From: Cryptomeria japonica
Taxonomy: Eukaryota > Streptophyta > Pinopsida > Cupressales > Cupressaceae
Direction of reading: 5' to 3'
Length of the DNA stretch: 64,000 bases
Assembly (NCBI RefSeq): GCF_030272615.1
Contig: NC_081414.1
Span: forward strand, 826,881,896 to 826,945,895
Shown: in pieces, positions 1 through 11,128 of the stretch
Layout: every line of letters starts with the position of its first letter
Position numbering within the stretch: the first letter of the stretch is position 1
The notes under the pieces: model-generated
Seen by the model: only the letters and a program-made list of their open reading frames with translations
Database searches by the model: none
Told to the model about the DNA's origin: nothing
Position numbers and translations under genes: made by a program

Positions 1-100
1 TATAACATCTTAACTTTAACTATTTCTTTTCAATTTAATATTTCTAACAAATAAATTTTCACAAACTTTAGTCAATTAATCCTTTTATGTTATTGTTTGA

Positions 101-1413
101 TGTTAGCATTGTGTTGGCATTGATGCCAACTGGTATAGCCAACTGGTATAGCATGTTATATGTAAGATGGAGATCAATGTATGTTAGTGGGAGATTGTTA
201 CTGGTATGCAGCAGGTGTATTGTCAACTGACAAACAGGTCCACCGGTAAGCAAGCATGAACCAACAAGAACTAAAGAAAACAAATTGAGATGTGTCAGAT
301 CATACAAATTGAAGAATGAACACAAAACTAGAAGCAGCATGGGTTTTCATGACCGAACCGACAAGATAGAGTATTGCATGAGATCAAGGTTAACCGATTA
401 GTGTATACTGGTAGTGTGACTTGTCGATGACCGAGTATAAACTGACACAATCAAGTGAACTGAATGCCAACATAGACAACACTTGGACTCCAGGTGGCAA
501 ACAGGCAATGGTAAGTGAATAGTGCATCGACATGGCAGTTGTAGAGTAGGTCGACATTAAATGTTGATTGCAAGAATCATGGATTGAGTGCATAAGTTTG
601 CAGATCAAAAAAGATCAAATGAAAATAGCTGGGTCGACAAAAATCAAGGCAGATGAACAATATCAAATTCGCTAAACATAGTAAACACATTGGAAGGATC
701 AAAATGGTGGTGATAGTTGATTTGTTGTAGGTTGTCAATCACAAAAAATAAGATTTGATTTGATCTGATATGGTTCGAGGTTGGTGAAGAAAACCCTAGG
801 TGTGAAAAGTTTGAAACTCATCTTTGGTGGGAAAGCTTGGGTATAAAGGCACAAATCAAAGATCAAAGATGATGATGATGCATGTGAGTTTGATGTGAAG
901 GTGTGCTTTTGCAGAGTAAGAGAAAAGTACAGAAGTGACTGAGTGTTTGTGAAGAATCAGTAAGGAAGGGGAAACCGGCAAGGGTTGAAGTTATCGGTAA
1001 AAAGTTACATAATTCGACAGTCTATCTAATCGACAGTGTCTGAACCAATAAGACTAAAGCAGAGGAGAGGAGAGTTAAACTGACAGAGATAATTGATTGG
1101 AGGTGTTACAATTGTATTTTACTGAGTAGGTGCTCGGTGTAAGGGTTGGTGCTCCTTGAGTTGGTACTCAAAATAATTCAAGGGTTGGTGCTCCTTTGGG
1201 TAGGTGCCCATAAATTGCTAGGGGCTGCTGCTCCTTAGGTTGGTGCCCTAAATCATTGTAATCAATTATTTTCATTGTGAGGCTAGATTGGAGTAGTAGA
1301 TCTCCAACAACATTTCTCATCGAGGTTTTTCCCACATCAACTGGTTGCACACAACTTGAAATTGTTTATTATCACCAATTCACCCTCCTCTCAATGATAT
1401 CTTGTGTTCTACA
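101..1413. mobile_element. Solo LTR, 1,313 bp
   Basis: The segment begins with TGTTAG and ends with TCTACA, the TG...CA termini of an LTR. It is flanked on both sides by the same 5 bp, TTTGA (96-100 and 1414-1418). No primer-binding site follows the right end and no second LTR or coding region is joined to it, so it reads as a solo LTR left by recombination between the two LTRs of one element. Near its right end it has short repeated phrases built on GGTTGGTGCTCC and GTAGGTGCCC (about 1125-1250). The superfamily cannot be told from the LTR alone. Short reading frames inside it look like chance. Confidence 0.8.
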
Positions 1414-1418
1414 TTTGA

Positions 1419-1840
1419 TTCAATTACATTTATACACTTTAGTTCTAAAAAATTAATGGCATGCAAGTCAAATTTTTTTTATTAAAAATGTAAAAGTAAA
1501 AAATCATATTTTGGAATAGTTTTTTTTCTTTTCCCTATACAATATTTTTTCAATTTCACATCTAATGCTTACATATACACTATACAAGTCTAAGTTTAAT
1601 TAATAATATATATTTATAATATCTTTTATATAAATAAATCTACTAAAAAATATTTTAATAAAATTTTCATTTATTATTAATCAACTATTCACTTAATGAT
1701 GTGTAATTCCATATAACTAGGTATCTATTGGTAACTCTATTCATCATAAATTATTATGTTGAGTTAAAAAAAGTCAAAGATAATAAATTTTTAACTTTCT
1801 CATTATGTAGTGATCTTACAATATTTAACAAAATATTTTA
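1419..1840. other. AT-rich intergenic DNA
   Basis: I see no coding potential, terminal repeats or RNA gene here. It is AT-rich spacer between the solo LTR and the tandem repeat that follows. Confidence 0.5.
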
Positions 1841-2801
1841 ATTTATTAATGTAATAGATATGTCAATATGTACTTTGTCTTTCCAATCAAGAGTTAAATT
1901 GTTAGGTTAGGCTTATGATTTTAAGATTAAGATTTTGGTGAACATTAGGGTTAAGGTTATAGTTAGATTTGATGTATAATTAAGTTCAATTCATGTTAGG
2001 GTTACAATTTAGGATACACTTTTATAAGGGTTCAATTAAAGTTACACTTGAGATTATGGTTATACATATTTTTTATAAGTTCATTTATTTTTTAATGCCA
2101 AAGGTGAAGATGATAATACTTAAATTTTGATGGACAAGCATAGAAAAGTAAAAATATTATATATTTTACAAAAGAATTAAATTTATTAATGTAATAGATA
2201 TGTCAATATGCACTTTGTGTTTCCAATAAAAAGTTAAATTGTTAGGCTAGGCTTGTGATTTTAAGATTAAAATTTTGGTCAACATTAGGGTTAAGGTTAT
2301 AGTTAGATGTGGTGTAAAATTAAGTTCAATTCATGTTAGGGTTACAATTTAGGATACAATTTTATAAGGGTTCAACTAAAGTTACACTTAAGATTATGGT
2401 TATATTATAAACAAGGCTTTATGCATAATTTTTTTAAGTTAATTGACTTTTTGATGGACAAACATTTATTAATGTAATAGATATGTCAATATGCACTTTG
2501 TCTTTCCAATAAAAAGTTAAATTGCTAGGTTAGACTTATGATTTTAAGATTAAGATTTTGGTCACCATTAGGGTTAAGGTTATAGTTAGATTTGGTGTAA
2601 AATTAAGTTCAATTCATGTTAGGGTTACAATTTAGGATAGAATTTTATAAGGGTTCAACTAGAGTTACACTTAAGATTATGGTTATATTAGAAACGAGTC
2701 TTTATGCATAATTTTTTTTAATTAATTGACTTTTTAATGCCAAAGATGAAGATGATAGTACTTAAATTTTGATGGACAAACATAGAAAAGTAAAAATATT
2801 A
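1841..2801. repeat. Three-copy tandem repeat with telomere-like words
   Basis: Copies start at about 1841, 2181 and 2464, each opening with ATTTATTAATGTAATAGAT and ending near CATAGAAAAGTAAAAATATT. The first period is about 340 bp. The second copy is about 283 bp because it lacks part of the 3' third. Copies are highly similar by eye. Each carries ATTAGGGTTAAGG and GTTAGGGTTACA, which contain TTAGGGTT, close to plant telomere sequence (TTTAGGG) but not arrayed head to tail. No coding capacity is seen. Confidence 0.85.
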
Positions 2802-5170
2802 TTTCCTTATATCTAGAAAAAGAAAAATTGTGTTAAAAATAGAATGAATGGTTAGAGGAAGTTTCAAAAAAAATATCATTACAGAGATCATTAGATATAA
2901 GGAAGAAAATATTATATTTTGGGAAAATATATTGAATTATAAATAGATCATGTCTTTATGGAAAAATTAAAAAAAATTATATTTCAATATATTAGAGATG
3001 TTTCATGTCTATGAAATGTGAGAGTTTAGGAATTTGAAGTTTTGTTTTAAATTTGACAATGAGATTTTAGAAAATAGAAAATGATAGTATATAAGTAGGG
3101 TATTTAACATTTTAAAATTAGATTAAAACTTAAGAAATATATAGAATTATAGAAATAAGATGTAAAATATAATTAGTTCAAATAATAAAAAATTTATTAA
3201 TTAAAATGATATAATTTAATTTAATTTATAATTGTATTAAGATTTATAGAAAGATAATGTCATTTAATTTTTAACAAGTGCCATGTAGTGGCTAGTACTT
3301 GTCATCTAAACAATTGTCTAGTTAATAAATGAGCTATAAAATATCAAGTACGTTTCAATTCGAATGAGATATATTCATTTAAGTAGCTATGTAGTTTTAG
3401 AAATGGCTCCATGTGGCTACAAGGGAAATTTTGCATGTACACAAAGGACTTTTATGGTTGACCCATGAGTTGACACATGTATATCATTAAGGATTGGTAG
3501 GTAAAGTTAACTCTTTAGCTTTCATTATTAACTTTTTATTCAATAGAACATGTCCAAATATAGGATATTTTGAAAGGGGTATGAACATCTACTAAAGCAT
3601 AATAGAAGGGAGATTTTACTTAAATGTGGTTGCAATCACCTTGGTCTTTATGCAACAAAGATAAATGTATATATAAAGTTTGTGCTTGATTGTTAATAGG
3701 GCTTTATGTATTGGAATGTTATTCACAAATAATTAAAATAGTCACAATGACCAATATTATGTTTGTGCATCCTTACATTTGCATGTCATTTTCATCACAA
3801 TCATTACAATGATTCTTCTAATGACAATCACTTATGTCTAGTATAACCTTACCTTTTGCTCAAGCTAGCCATTAATGCAAATAATATCAAGACTATCAAA
3901 TGATCAAGACTATTTCAATCAACTTACATCATTATAGTTATTATATTTAACTTAAAAATAATTTATAAAAAAGTTTATTTATATTTTTAAAGCTCACAGT
4001 TATAATAAAGAATTTAAATATTTTTTGAGAAAGTTTCTTGGGATTTGAATTAATGTATAAAAACCAAAACAATTGATATATATTTTTAAAATATATATAA
4101 AATGGATCTTCAATAAATAACATAAAATCAAGTTTAAATAATTTTAATATAAAATAAAATAATCCTTAAGTAAATAAGTTAACTACAAAATAATTCTTAA
4201 ATCCCTTTACTAATTAAATCAAAGTTGCCTTGTTATGAAGTTTCAACCAAATGTTGGCAAGACAATGTTGATCTTTGATATGTAGAAAAATGGAAAACAA
4301 CACATGTCAAATTGAATTGGAATAGGTATGTCAATTTCAAAATTTTGCTTCTAGATTTGACTATGTATAATTTTTTTCACTAATGTTTTTCTTCTCTAGC
4401 TATCTACCTGGTAATGGATAATAGAGTTTGATCTAAAATGTTGGCAACAAAAATCATACATAATCAAATGGAGAAACAAAATCTTGATATCATTATGGAT
4501 TGTAGAAACCTTATGAATTAGGTATGTGAATTGTTTATTATTCATTATAACTTAAGTTCAATTGAAAATAATAAATTAGATCTGCACTCTATAAATAATT
4601 TTTAAAAAATTGGAAGAATTGAATTGATAATAAGAGAATTTTGATGTTGTTTCCCTTTAGTATTAAACTGTGTCAAAAGATGTTAAATTATGGAGTCTCA
4701 AAATCTTATATCATTATTGAGAGAATTATTTGAACCTTTTCATAAGCAAGGTTAAATACTTCATAAAGATTTAATTCTCCATAACTTGACAAGTAATGAT
4801 TAGAATTAAATATGTTAAAATACATTTGCTCAAAATATTTTTTTCTTAGAGCATAATTAGAGAAATTAATAAAAAGTTTCTAAACATGAACTTATAGCTA
4901 TAATTTTTATAAGGTTTAATTAATAATTATATAATTTTATAAAAACAAATATCAAACCAAAGTTCAAGTATAAAATATTAAAAGATTAATAATTACATAT
5001 CATTATGAAAGAGCAGAACCTTTTTAATCTAAAATATTGTATATATATATTATTGAAAAGTATATTTTTTATAGAAGTATATATTATATATAAATAGAAT
5101 ATTTATGAGTGTGGATTTTCCCTAGCTCTTTCTGAGGTCGGCTCATCACTGAGTGTTTAGTGTATGTAAA
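2802..5170. other. AT-rich intergenic DNA, no gene seen
   Basis: About 2.4 kb of very AT-rich sequence with long A and T runs. I saw no ORF with a domain, no paired terminal repeats and no RNA gene. It ends at the promoter-like sequence of the small gene at 5255. Confidence 0.5.
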
Positions 5171-5175
5171 CAAAA

Positions 5176-5185
5176 TATATATAAG
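5176..5185 (+). promoter_or_regulatory. Candidate TATA box
   Basis: TATATATAAG lies about 75 bp upstream of the ATG at 5255 and would place a transcription start near 5205-5215. A good TATA word is weak evidence in AT-rich DNA, but its spacing to a conserved reading frame supports it. Confidence 0.45.
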
Positions 5186-5222
5186 AGTGTGAGGTGAGTG
5201 TTTGTTTAGTATAAGCAAGAAA

Positions 5223-5246
5223 CATCAACATCAACATCAACATCAA
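5223..5246 (+). repeat. (CATCAA)4 microsatellite in the 5' leader
   Basis: Four perfect CATCAA hexamers lie just before the ATG at 5255. Read on the other strand they give a D-V repeat, which explains a spurious minus-strand reading frame there. Confidence 0.9.
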
Positions 5247-5254
5247 GTCGTGAG

Positions 5255-5899
5255 ATGGGGAAAAGAAGGCTTCCCACAGGCAAGAGGAGCCCTGCTTCTT
5301 CTTTGTTGAAGAAAAAGAAAGCTTCATTTTCCTGTAAAACTGTTGATTCTGAATTCATTACAGCTGCATTCCAAAAGTTCAACTTACAGTCAAATAAAGA
5401 AGATCCCAACAAGACATCTCATGGATTGAAACAGTAGGATGATCAAGAGATGATGAGTAATAAACAGTCTTTAGTGTTAGTCGAATCAAGCAACATGGTC
5501 TGTTTAAAAATGGGAAAGAAAAGGCTGCTTAGAATTCATTTTCAAAACAGGGGAAATAATAGGCTTAGAATTCATTTTCCAAAGACAAGGAGCCCTGCTC
5601 TGTTCAAGAAAGCTTCATATTGTTGTAAAACTGTTGATTCTGAATTCATTACATCTGCATTCCAAAACCTCAACTTATCAAGTGAAAGTTTACAATCCCC
5701 CAACACTAACAGGACCTCCTCTCATCACAGGCTTCAACTTGTCCATGGATTGAAAGAGGATGATCAGTATATTAGTGATAACTACTCTTTATCTGCAGCT
5801 CTTCATAACAGCAAGGAATCACAAACACATGGTCATAGAATTTTCAATCTGCATATCCAGGGAATGAAGATCAAATATTCTCTGCAGAATGGCTTCTAA
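5255..5899 (+). pseudogene. Small basic protein of unknown family, internally duplicated, one amber codon
   Basis: One frame runs from the ATG at 5255 to TAA at 5899, broken by a single in-frame TAG at 5435-5437. Without readthrough it gives a 60-codon basic peptide. A second ATG at 5450 opens 149 codons in the same frame. The two halves are copies. Both start with MGK(R/K)RL (5255 and 5510), continue with an RSPA block and a lysine-rich stretch, and share the core CKTVDSEFIT(A/S)AFQ(K/N)(F/L)NL, then HGLK followed by DDQ. Over 5332-5374 and 5622-5664 the DNA is nearly identical. The second half also holds a smaller duplication (RIHFQN and RIHFPK). A TATA box upstream and AATAAA at 5977 suggest it is or was transcribed. 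I do not recognise the family. The K/R-rich N-terminus could bind nucleic acid, but that is a guess. It may be a pseudogene, a readthrough gene or two overlapping small ORFs. Confidence 0.5.
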
Positions 5900-5976
5900 G
5901 GATTCTTTTTCCTGAAGTCCCTCTGTGCCTACAGATCATGAGTTCCATATTAAATTAAAAATTAACAAATGGCAAC

Positions 5977-5982
5977 AATAAA
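5977..5982 (+). terminator. Candidate poly(A) signal
   Basis: AATAAA lies 78 bp after the TAA of the small duplicated frame, a plausible 3' UTR distance. The word is common in AT-rich DNA, so support is only positional. Confidence 0.35.
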
Positions 5983-6707
5983 GGTGTAGCAAGATTGTTG
6001 ATGCATGAGCCTCACAGTCATGTATATACTTCACTCCAAGTTTTGGACTGTCATCACCGTTCAGTTGGTGCCATGTGCAGTTTAACATTCAGTTGGGATT
6101 TATTTTGCATTAGTTTATTTTTATAAACTGCTAGTTCAGAGAGTTGTCCAAATAATGCATGATAGTCCAGTTTCTGTCTATTTTTAGGGGCTAGTATCTC
6201 TATATAGAGATCCCTATTTTCGAGTCCGTTAAATCTGATTTTGTATTGAGTCCAAAGATCAATAGTGAATATTATGTCTCACTGTCATTCATTTTTTCCT
6301 TTCGGACATCCAAATCTTGGTGGAACATTTTTGTAGGCCAACTGGGACAAAACATTTGTGGCATTAATTTAGGACATGACTGCTTTTTCTTCTCTTGAAG
6401 AACGGTCTATTTTTAAAAATATCAATATGTATTGAGGGTTATTTTGGGAGTTTTGGATGATTGAATCAACTATATCAAATGTTGTAGTCTGTAAATTGGA
6501 TTGGATGGGAAATAAATTATGTTATTACTTTCTAATTGTTTGATCTGTATGGCACATTTGCATCCATTTTTCTTCATCTATGGATTTATCACAACATGAA
6601 AAATTTGCAATATGAGGCTTCCTACATAGCTGAATTTCATTTTATATAGGCAAATCATAAACATTTGCCATCAATATTATGCATTGCATGTTATGTCATC
6701 ATGACGA
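5983..6707. other. Intergenic or 3'-flanking DNA, nothing recognised
   Basis: Moderately AT-rich sequence after the small gene. It could hold the rest of a long 3' UTR. I found no domain-bearing frame or repeat pair. Confidence 0.4.
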
Positions 6708-6856
6708 TGTACCATTGAAAAATGTTATCCAATGTTAAATTTTGAGTAAGCAAATGCCTGATTTATACCTTTTGTGAGGGAGTGTACCATTGAAAAATGT
6801 AATCCAATGTTAAATTTTGAGTAAGCAAATGCTTGATTTATACGTCTTGTGAGGGA
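6708..6856. repeat. 74-bp tandem duplication
   Basis: Two adjacent copies beginning GTACCATTGAAAAATGT and ending TTGTGAGGGA, differing at only a few positions, so a recent slippage-type duplication. No coding role is seen. Confidence 0.85.
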
Positions 6857-8100
6857 AGGTTCATTTGGAAAGGATGAATGCATATTCACTTAATCTTACT
6901 GCTATTTTTATGAACCAATAATTTTAAAGAAAAATAGATTTAACTTTTTGTTTGTATTTTTATTTAAATCTAATAATAGAAAAATTAAAAATAGATATTA
7001 AAAAGTAAATGAAACTTTACAGATTATTTCGAAATTACTTATAAGGGCAAGTAGCTCTAGTTTACCTAGATTTATAAGCTCAGCTCTACTAACAATGTGA
7101 GTAAAGTAGCTTCGTGGAAAATGACAGGTGTTGACATAGACTTAAAGGGATGTCACCGTTTTTTCATTCTTACAACTATATTTTATAACATTTAGGTTAG
7201 AAAATTTACCTATAGCATCTAAAAAGTTGTCCTCTTGATTAGGTATTTCAGTTTAAAATACACTATCTCTTTAATGTTTAGACTAACTTTGTTGAATTCC
7301 TTTATCTGGGGTAATTGGAAGTTCGCTATAGCACATGAATTCTTGTAAAGGAAATTAATGTCCACTAGTGATCAAGCATGTTACCAACAACTTAACTATA
7401 ATTGAAAAGACCAAACAAACCAAATTAATTTATATATTTTTTTGTATTCTTGTTTCTTAATAGTGATGCATGAGTTTATCCTACACTATAAGGTATACTA
7501 TCATTGCAGCTATAGAGAAAATGAAAATGAAAATAAACACTCAAAACACAAAGTCTGCAATCTTATTGTTCAAGAAAATAGTAAATTCATTACAACATTT
7601 TGACAATTCCATTTTATTGAAAGAGTTCAAGAAGATTGGTAATAGATGTTATTCTTAAGAACGTGATCAAAGAAAAAAAATTATGGAGAGTTCACAATGG
7701 TCAAAGTGTAGGGTGTAATAATAGTTGAGAGAAAAGGAATTATATTCCTTCTACAGATAGGTCACAAAATGTATATAGAAATTTTTTTCAAAAATGCACA
7801 GAACAAGAAATAATTTCTACGTAAGTTGAAAAAAACTTGAAATAGAAAACACAAGAAAGTAAATTGGTAGTATTAACGCCATTTTTCTCAGCTACGATGC
7901 CCCTTGGTTGACTACTCGCCATGGAAATTAATGCAAATCTGCCTATTGAAAATCATACTATTATTTCATAAATGCCAATCTATGTTGGAAAAGAGGGGGG
8001 ACATGGAGCCAGTAGGGGCATACTTCTTTTGCAATATAGGTTCATGAATGTGCACACAAGTTGGTAAAATGTGCACCGTGTGTATAGCTTGGGCAGCCAA
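6857..8100. other. AT-rich intergenic DNA
   Basis: The short frame at 7470-7658 (62 codons, Lys/Ile-rich) has no recognisable domain. Sequence becomes less AT-rich after about 7880. No repeat pair or RNA gene is seen. Confidence 0.4.
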
Positions 8101-8108
8101 CAATCTGA

Positions 8109-8415
8109 TTTTCGGGGAAAGCCATTTCAACAAGTGCGTTGGGGAGAGCTGAGAAGGGGGACTACGAAATTTGTTTGAAAGTGGCTAAAACCTTTTGGAA
8201 AAGAGGCATGCTTCACTCCAATCTGGGAGAACACAATCTGAGAAGAGAGGGAGTGCGTATCGATTTGAGGAGGTGTTTGGTATGAAGCTGCTGTGTTTAC
8301 GAAAGTGGAGGAAACCGTAAATTGCCATGTAAGTCCAGAATCCCTTTAGAAAAATAAATAAATTAAAATAACTGATTAATTTTACTGTGTTTCCGCAATC
8401 ATTTTTACCCTGCAG
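8109..8415 (+). other. Possible transcribed exon followed by an 87-bp intron
   Basis: This block is visibly less AT-rich than its surroundings. It contains an open stretch of about 57 codons without an initiating ATG at its left edge. At 8329 there is a good splice donor (CAT followed by GTAAGT), and at 8414-8415 a good acceptor (CCCTGCAG), bounding an 87-bp AT-rich stretch suitable for a plant intron. No protein family is recognised, so it may be a 5' UTR exon or a noncoding transcript. The evidence is composition and splice words only. Confidence 0.2.
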
Positions 8416-10605
8416 ACATTGTAACTACGTATGTTCATAAGTGGTATTGGTGAAGGAAGGAGCTGTGATTCTTTAATTATGAAATTTGTTCTTCTTTCTT
8501 GTCTTTTGGTACTAAATAATAGAGCTATTAGGAAAGTTCCTTTGCTAGTGAAATTGATATTTATTTTTTAGGGGTTTTGTTTGCTATGACCTGATTTTCT
8601 TTTATATTATATTTTCTTACCACTTGTTGTCTAAGTTCTCTTCCATTTAAGAGTATCTCAGCTGAGTACAGAGATTACTTGTACAGAGCCTTATTTATTC
8701 ACCAGGTCGAGAAATTACATTGAAAGATTTTCTTCTAATAAGATAGAGTACGGTCTGTGCACAAGGGAGGGAAAATTCTAACATATGAATTGTAAGAGCT
8801 TTCTTTAGCTCACAAGTTATTTCTAACATATGAATTGTAAACAACCTGCAAAGTCCATCCAAGGCATGGCAATAAAATAGATATTGATAAAGAAAAGAGC
8901 ACTGCTAATAGCATCTGAATGTCTGTATGCCTCAAATCTGTTGAATATTGTAGCCCAGCGGTTAGGCCCTTTTACTTCCATTTCCCCCCCCTTATATTTA
9001 CTCCTTTGGAGACTTGAAATTGGATTGGATAGTGTAATTATCATTTGTAAGAGTGATGCATACAAGTTGTACATGTAACTAGAGCATAAAAATAATATAT
9101 AAGATTTATCCCGCTCTTCTATGGATGTAGCCAAATTGATGAACCACATAAATCTGGTGTTGTGTAAAAATTATTTTATCTTTTATCTGGATAAACTAAT
9201 TCCGTAATTATTTTTCTACACTTTATTTATCAACTTCTACACTTGATTTATCAACACCTTCTATGTGCGGTTAAATATATAATTGTAATTAATTCTTAGT
9301 TGGTCTATGTTTAGATTAAATGATTTAGTTTTTAAAGTGTTTATACTTATGACACTGGGATTATATCCTTGTTTGACAATTAGTAGAACTGCATAGCCAT
9401 TTCAAGTGTTTATTTATTTTTTATACAATTAATCTATAGTCCATTAAAAAAAAGACTCTTTACTCTGTATCGCTGTATAATTATATTTCAGCCTTTTCTC
9501 TCTCTATGGCTGCATGTTTCAGATCTGTAGATATAAAATAATTCATTCTATTTGTTTATGGTGATAATTAATGAGCTGCAAAACTTGATTGATATGTTGT
9601 TCTTCTCCATAGCACTTCCATGTTTTGATTTATTCTTCAGGATGACTGTTGCATTCATTATTAAAAAGAGATAGTTGGTTTTTTTAATTTGTTTCAGATA
9701 TAATTCTGTGGAATCTTAAGTTCCTGCAAATTAAATAAATTTGAAAGATATAGTAAGAGCAAAGTATTATAAAATATAGATAGATAATACTCGAGAATAA
9801 TGTTGTTTATTTATGATTTGCTATCACTCTTTGAAATATAAATAAAATCTATAATTCTATCAATGTCATGAAAAAGAAGTTAGGGTTCAATAACAATTTT
9901 ACTTTGTATTCCTTTTTTTTAAAGTAACTTAAAGAAAGACTTATTAACATTGGAATAGGAACACTAAGGAATTTTGGAATTCAATTAACACATTAAGATT
10001 CACAATTAAATAGTTATAAGATATTTAATATTAGATGTTCTTATAACACAATTAATATATAAAGAGACGTAGTTAAAAATAAGGTTAATAATAATAATCA
10101 TAAAATAACATAAACAATAGAATTACCATCAATAACATTATTGGATATAAGAGATTAATGTATAGATACATTACATATGGTGATAACATTAAATCTATAA
10201 ATGATATTTGGTGTAAGAATTGTAGATTTGGCTTGTACTACATATTAAGTTGACAATTAAAAATAATACTAATATTATAGTCATAAATTGAGTTATTATT
10301 AATTGTTGGTTAACAGATTTGTTTCCTTCTTGAAATTTTAACTAGCTATTATCTTCTTTAAGCAAAATATGACTCCATTTTCAACCTTTGCATTAGAGGG
10401 CAGCTCCTCATATGATTTATAATGAGTTTATTATATGATTTATATGCTAACACTTTTAACCAGAAAGTATTGAAAGGCTCCAACATTTATCCATCAACAC
10501 AAATAAACGCCTTCAAAACTACAACATAGGAAAGTGTCTCAAAGAATATTCAAAGGAGAGTTCACCGACTCTGATTTATAACATACTCGCTGTATAAATT
10601 CAAAA
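8416..10605. other. AT-rich intergenic DNA
   Basis: About 2.2 kb of AT-rich DNA. Overlapping frames on both strands at 8823-9149 lack domains and look like chance. No terminal repeats or RNA genes are seen. Confidence 0.45.
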
Positions 10606-10814
10606 CAAATAAATTCAATACAAGTCGTCCAACAATAAATAATAAACATGAACTGAGAAGAAATACAAAGATAACTGATCACCAAGCTATATTGTGCCTC
10701 ACAGGGCAAGGGGGATCAAGCAAATAAATAAAATACGAGTTGTCCAACAATCAATAATAAACATGAACTGAGAAGAAATATAGAGATAACTGATGACCAA
10801 GCTATATTGTGCCC
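10606..10814. repeat. 115-bp tandem duplication
   Basis: Two copies start at 10606 and 10721. Shared words include AATAATAAACATGAACTGAG and CCAAGCTATATTGTGCC. The copies differ by a few substitutions, and the second stops about 20 bp short. Noncoding. Confidence 0.85.
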
Positions 10815-11128
10815 ATAACAACCTAAGAAAGATTACGAATCTCAGAACGCACAGATTCAAATATAACACAACATTTCATTAATAACCAGTCATTGTATCA
10901 TTCAAACAATTCATATCAAAAACCAAAATTTTAACTATTTCTCCCAAAATCATACTTTTCGGAACCCATACAAGGGCAAGCTCTTCTGCTTAAATAGCCA
11001 CTAGGCCATAGTTTTTACATGATTAAATAACATTTACTTTCACCCAAGTGAAAGAAACCATTTAAAGCAAAATAAAAGAAAACTAAACTAGCACCCACTA
11101 AAAGGCTGACATTTCATTTTTGGATTAG

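Noticed and set aside
1841-2801. A true interstitial telomere array
   Set aside because: TTAGGGTT words are isolated within longer units and do not repeat head to tail.
5206-5412. Minus-strand 68-codon frame ending in a D-V repeat
   Set aside because: The D-V run is the antisense reading of the CATCAA microsatellite, and the rest overlaps the plus-strand duplicated frame. No independent support.
8823-9149. Overlapping frames on both strands
   Set aside because: No domain, no splice context and AT-rich composition. Chance frames.
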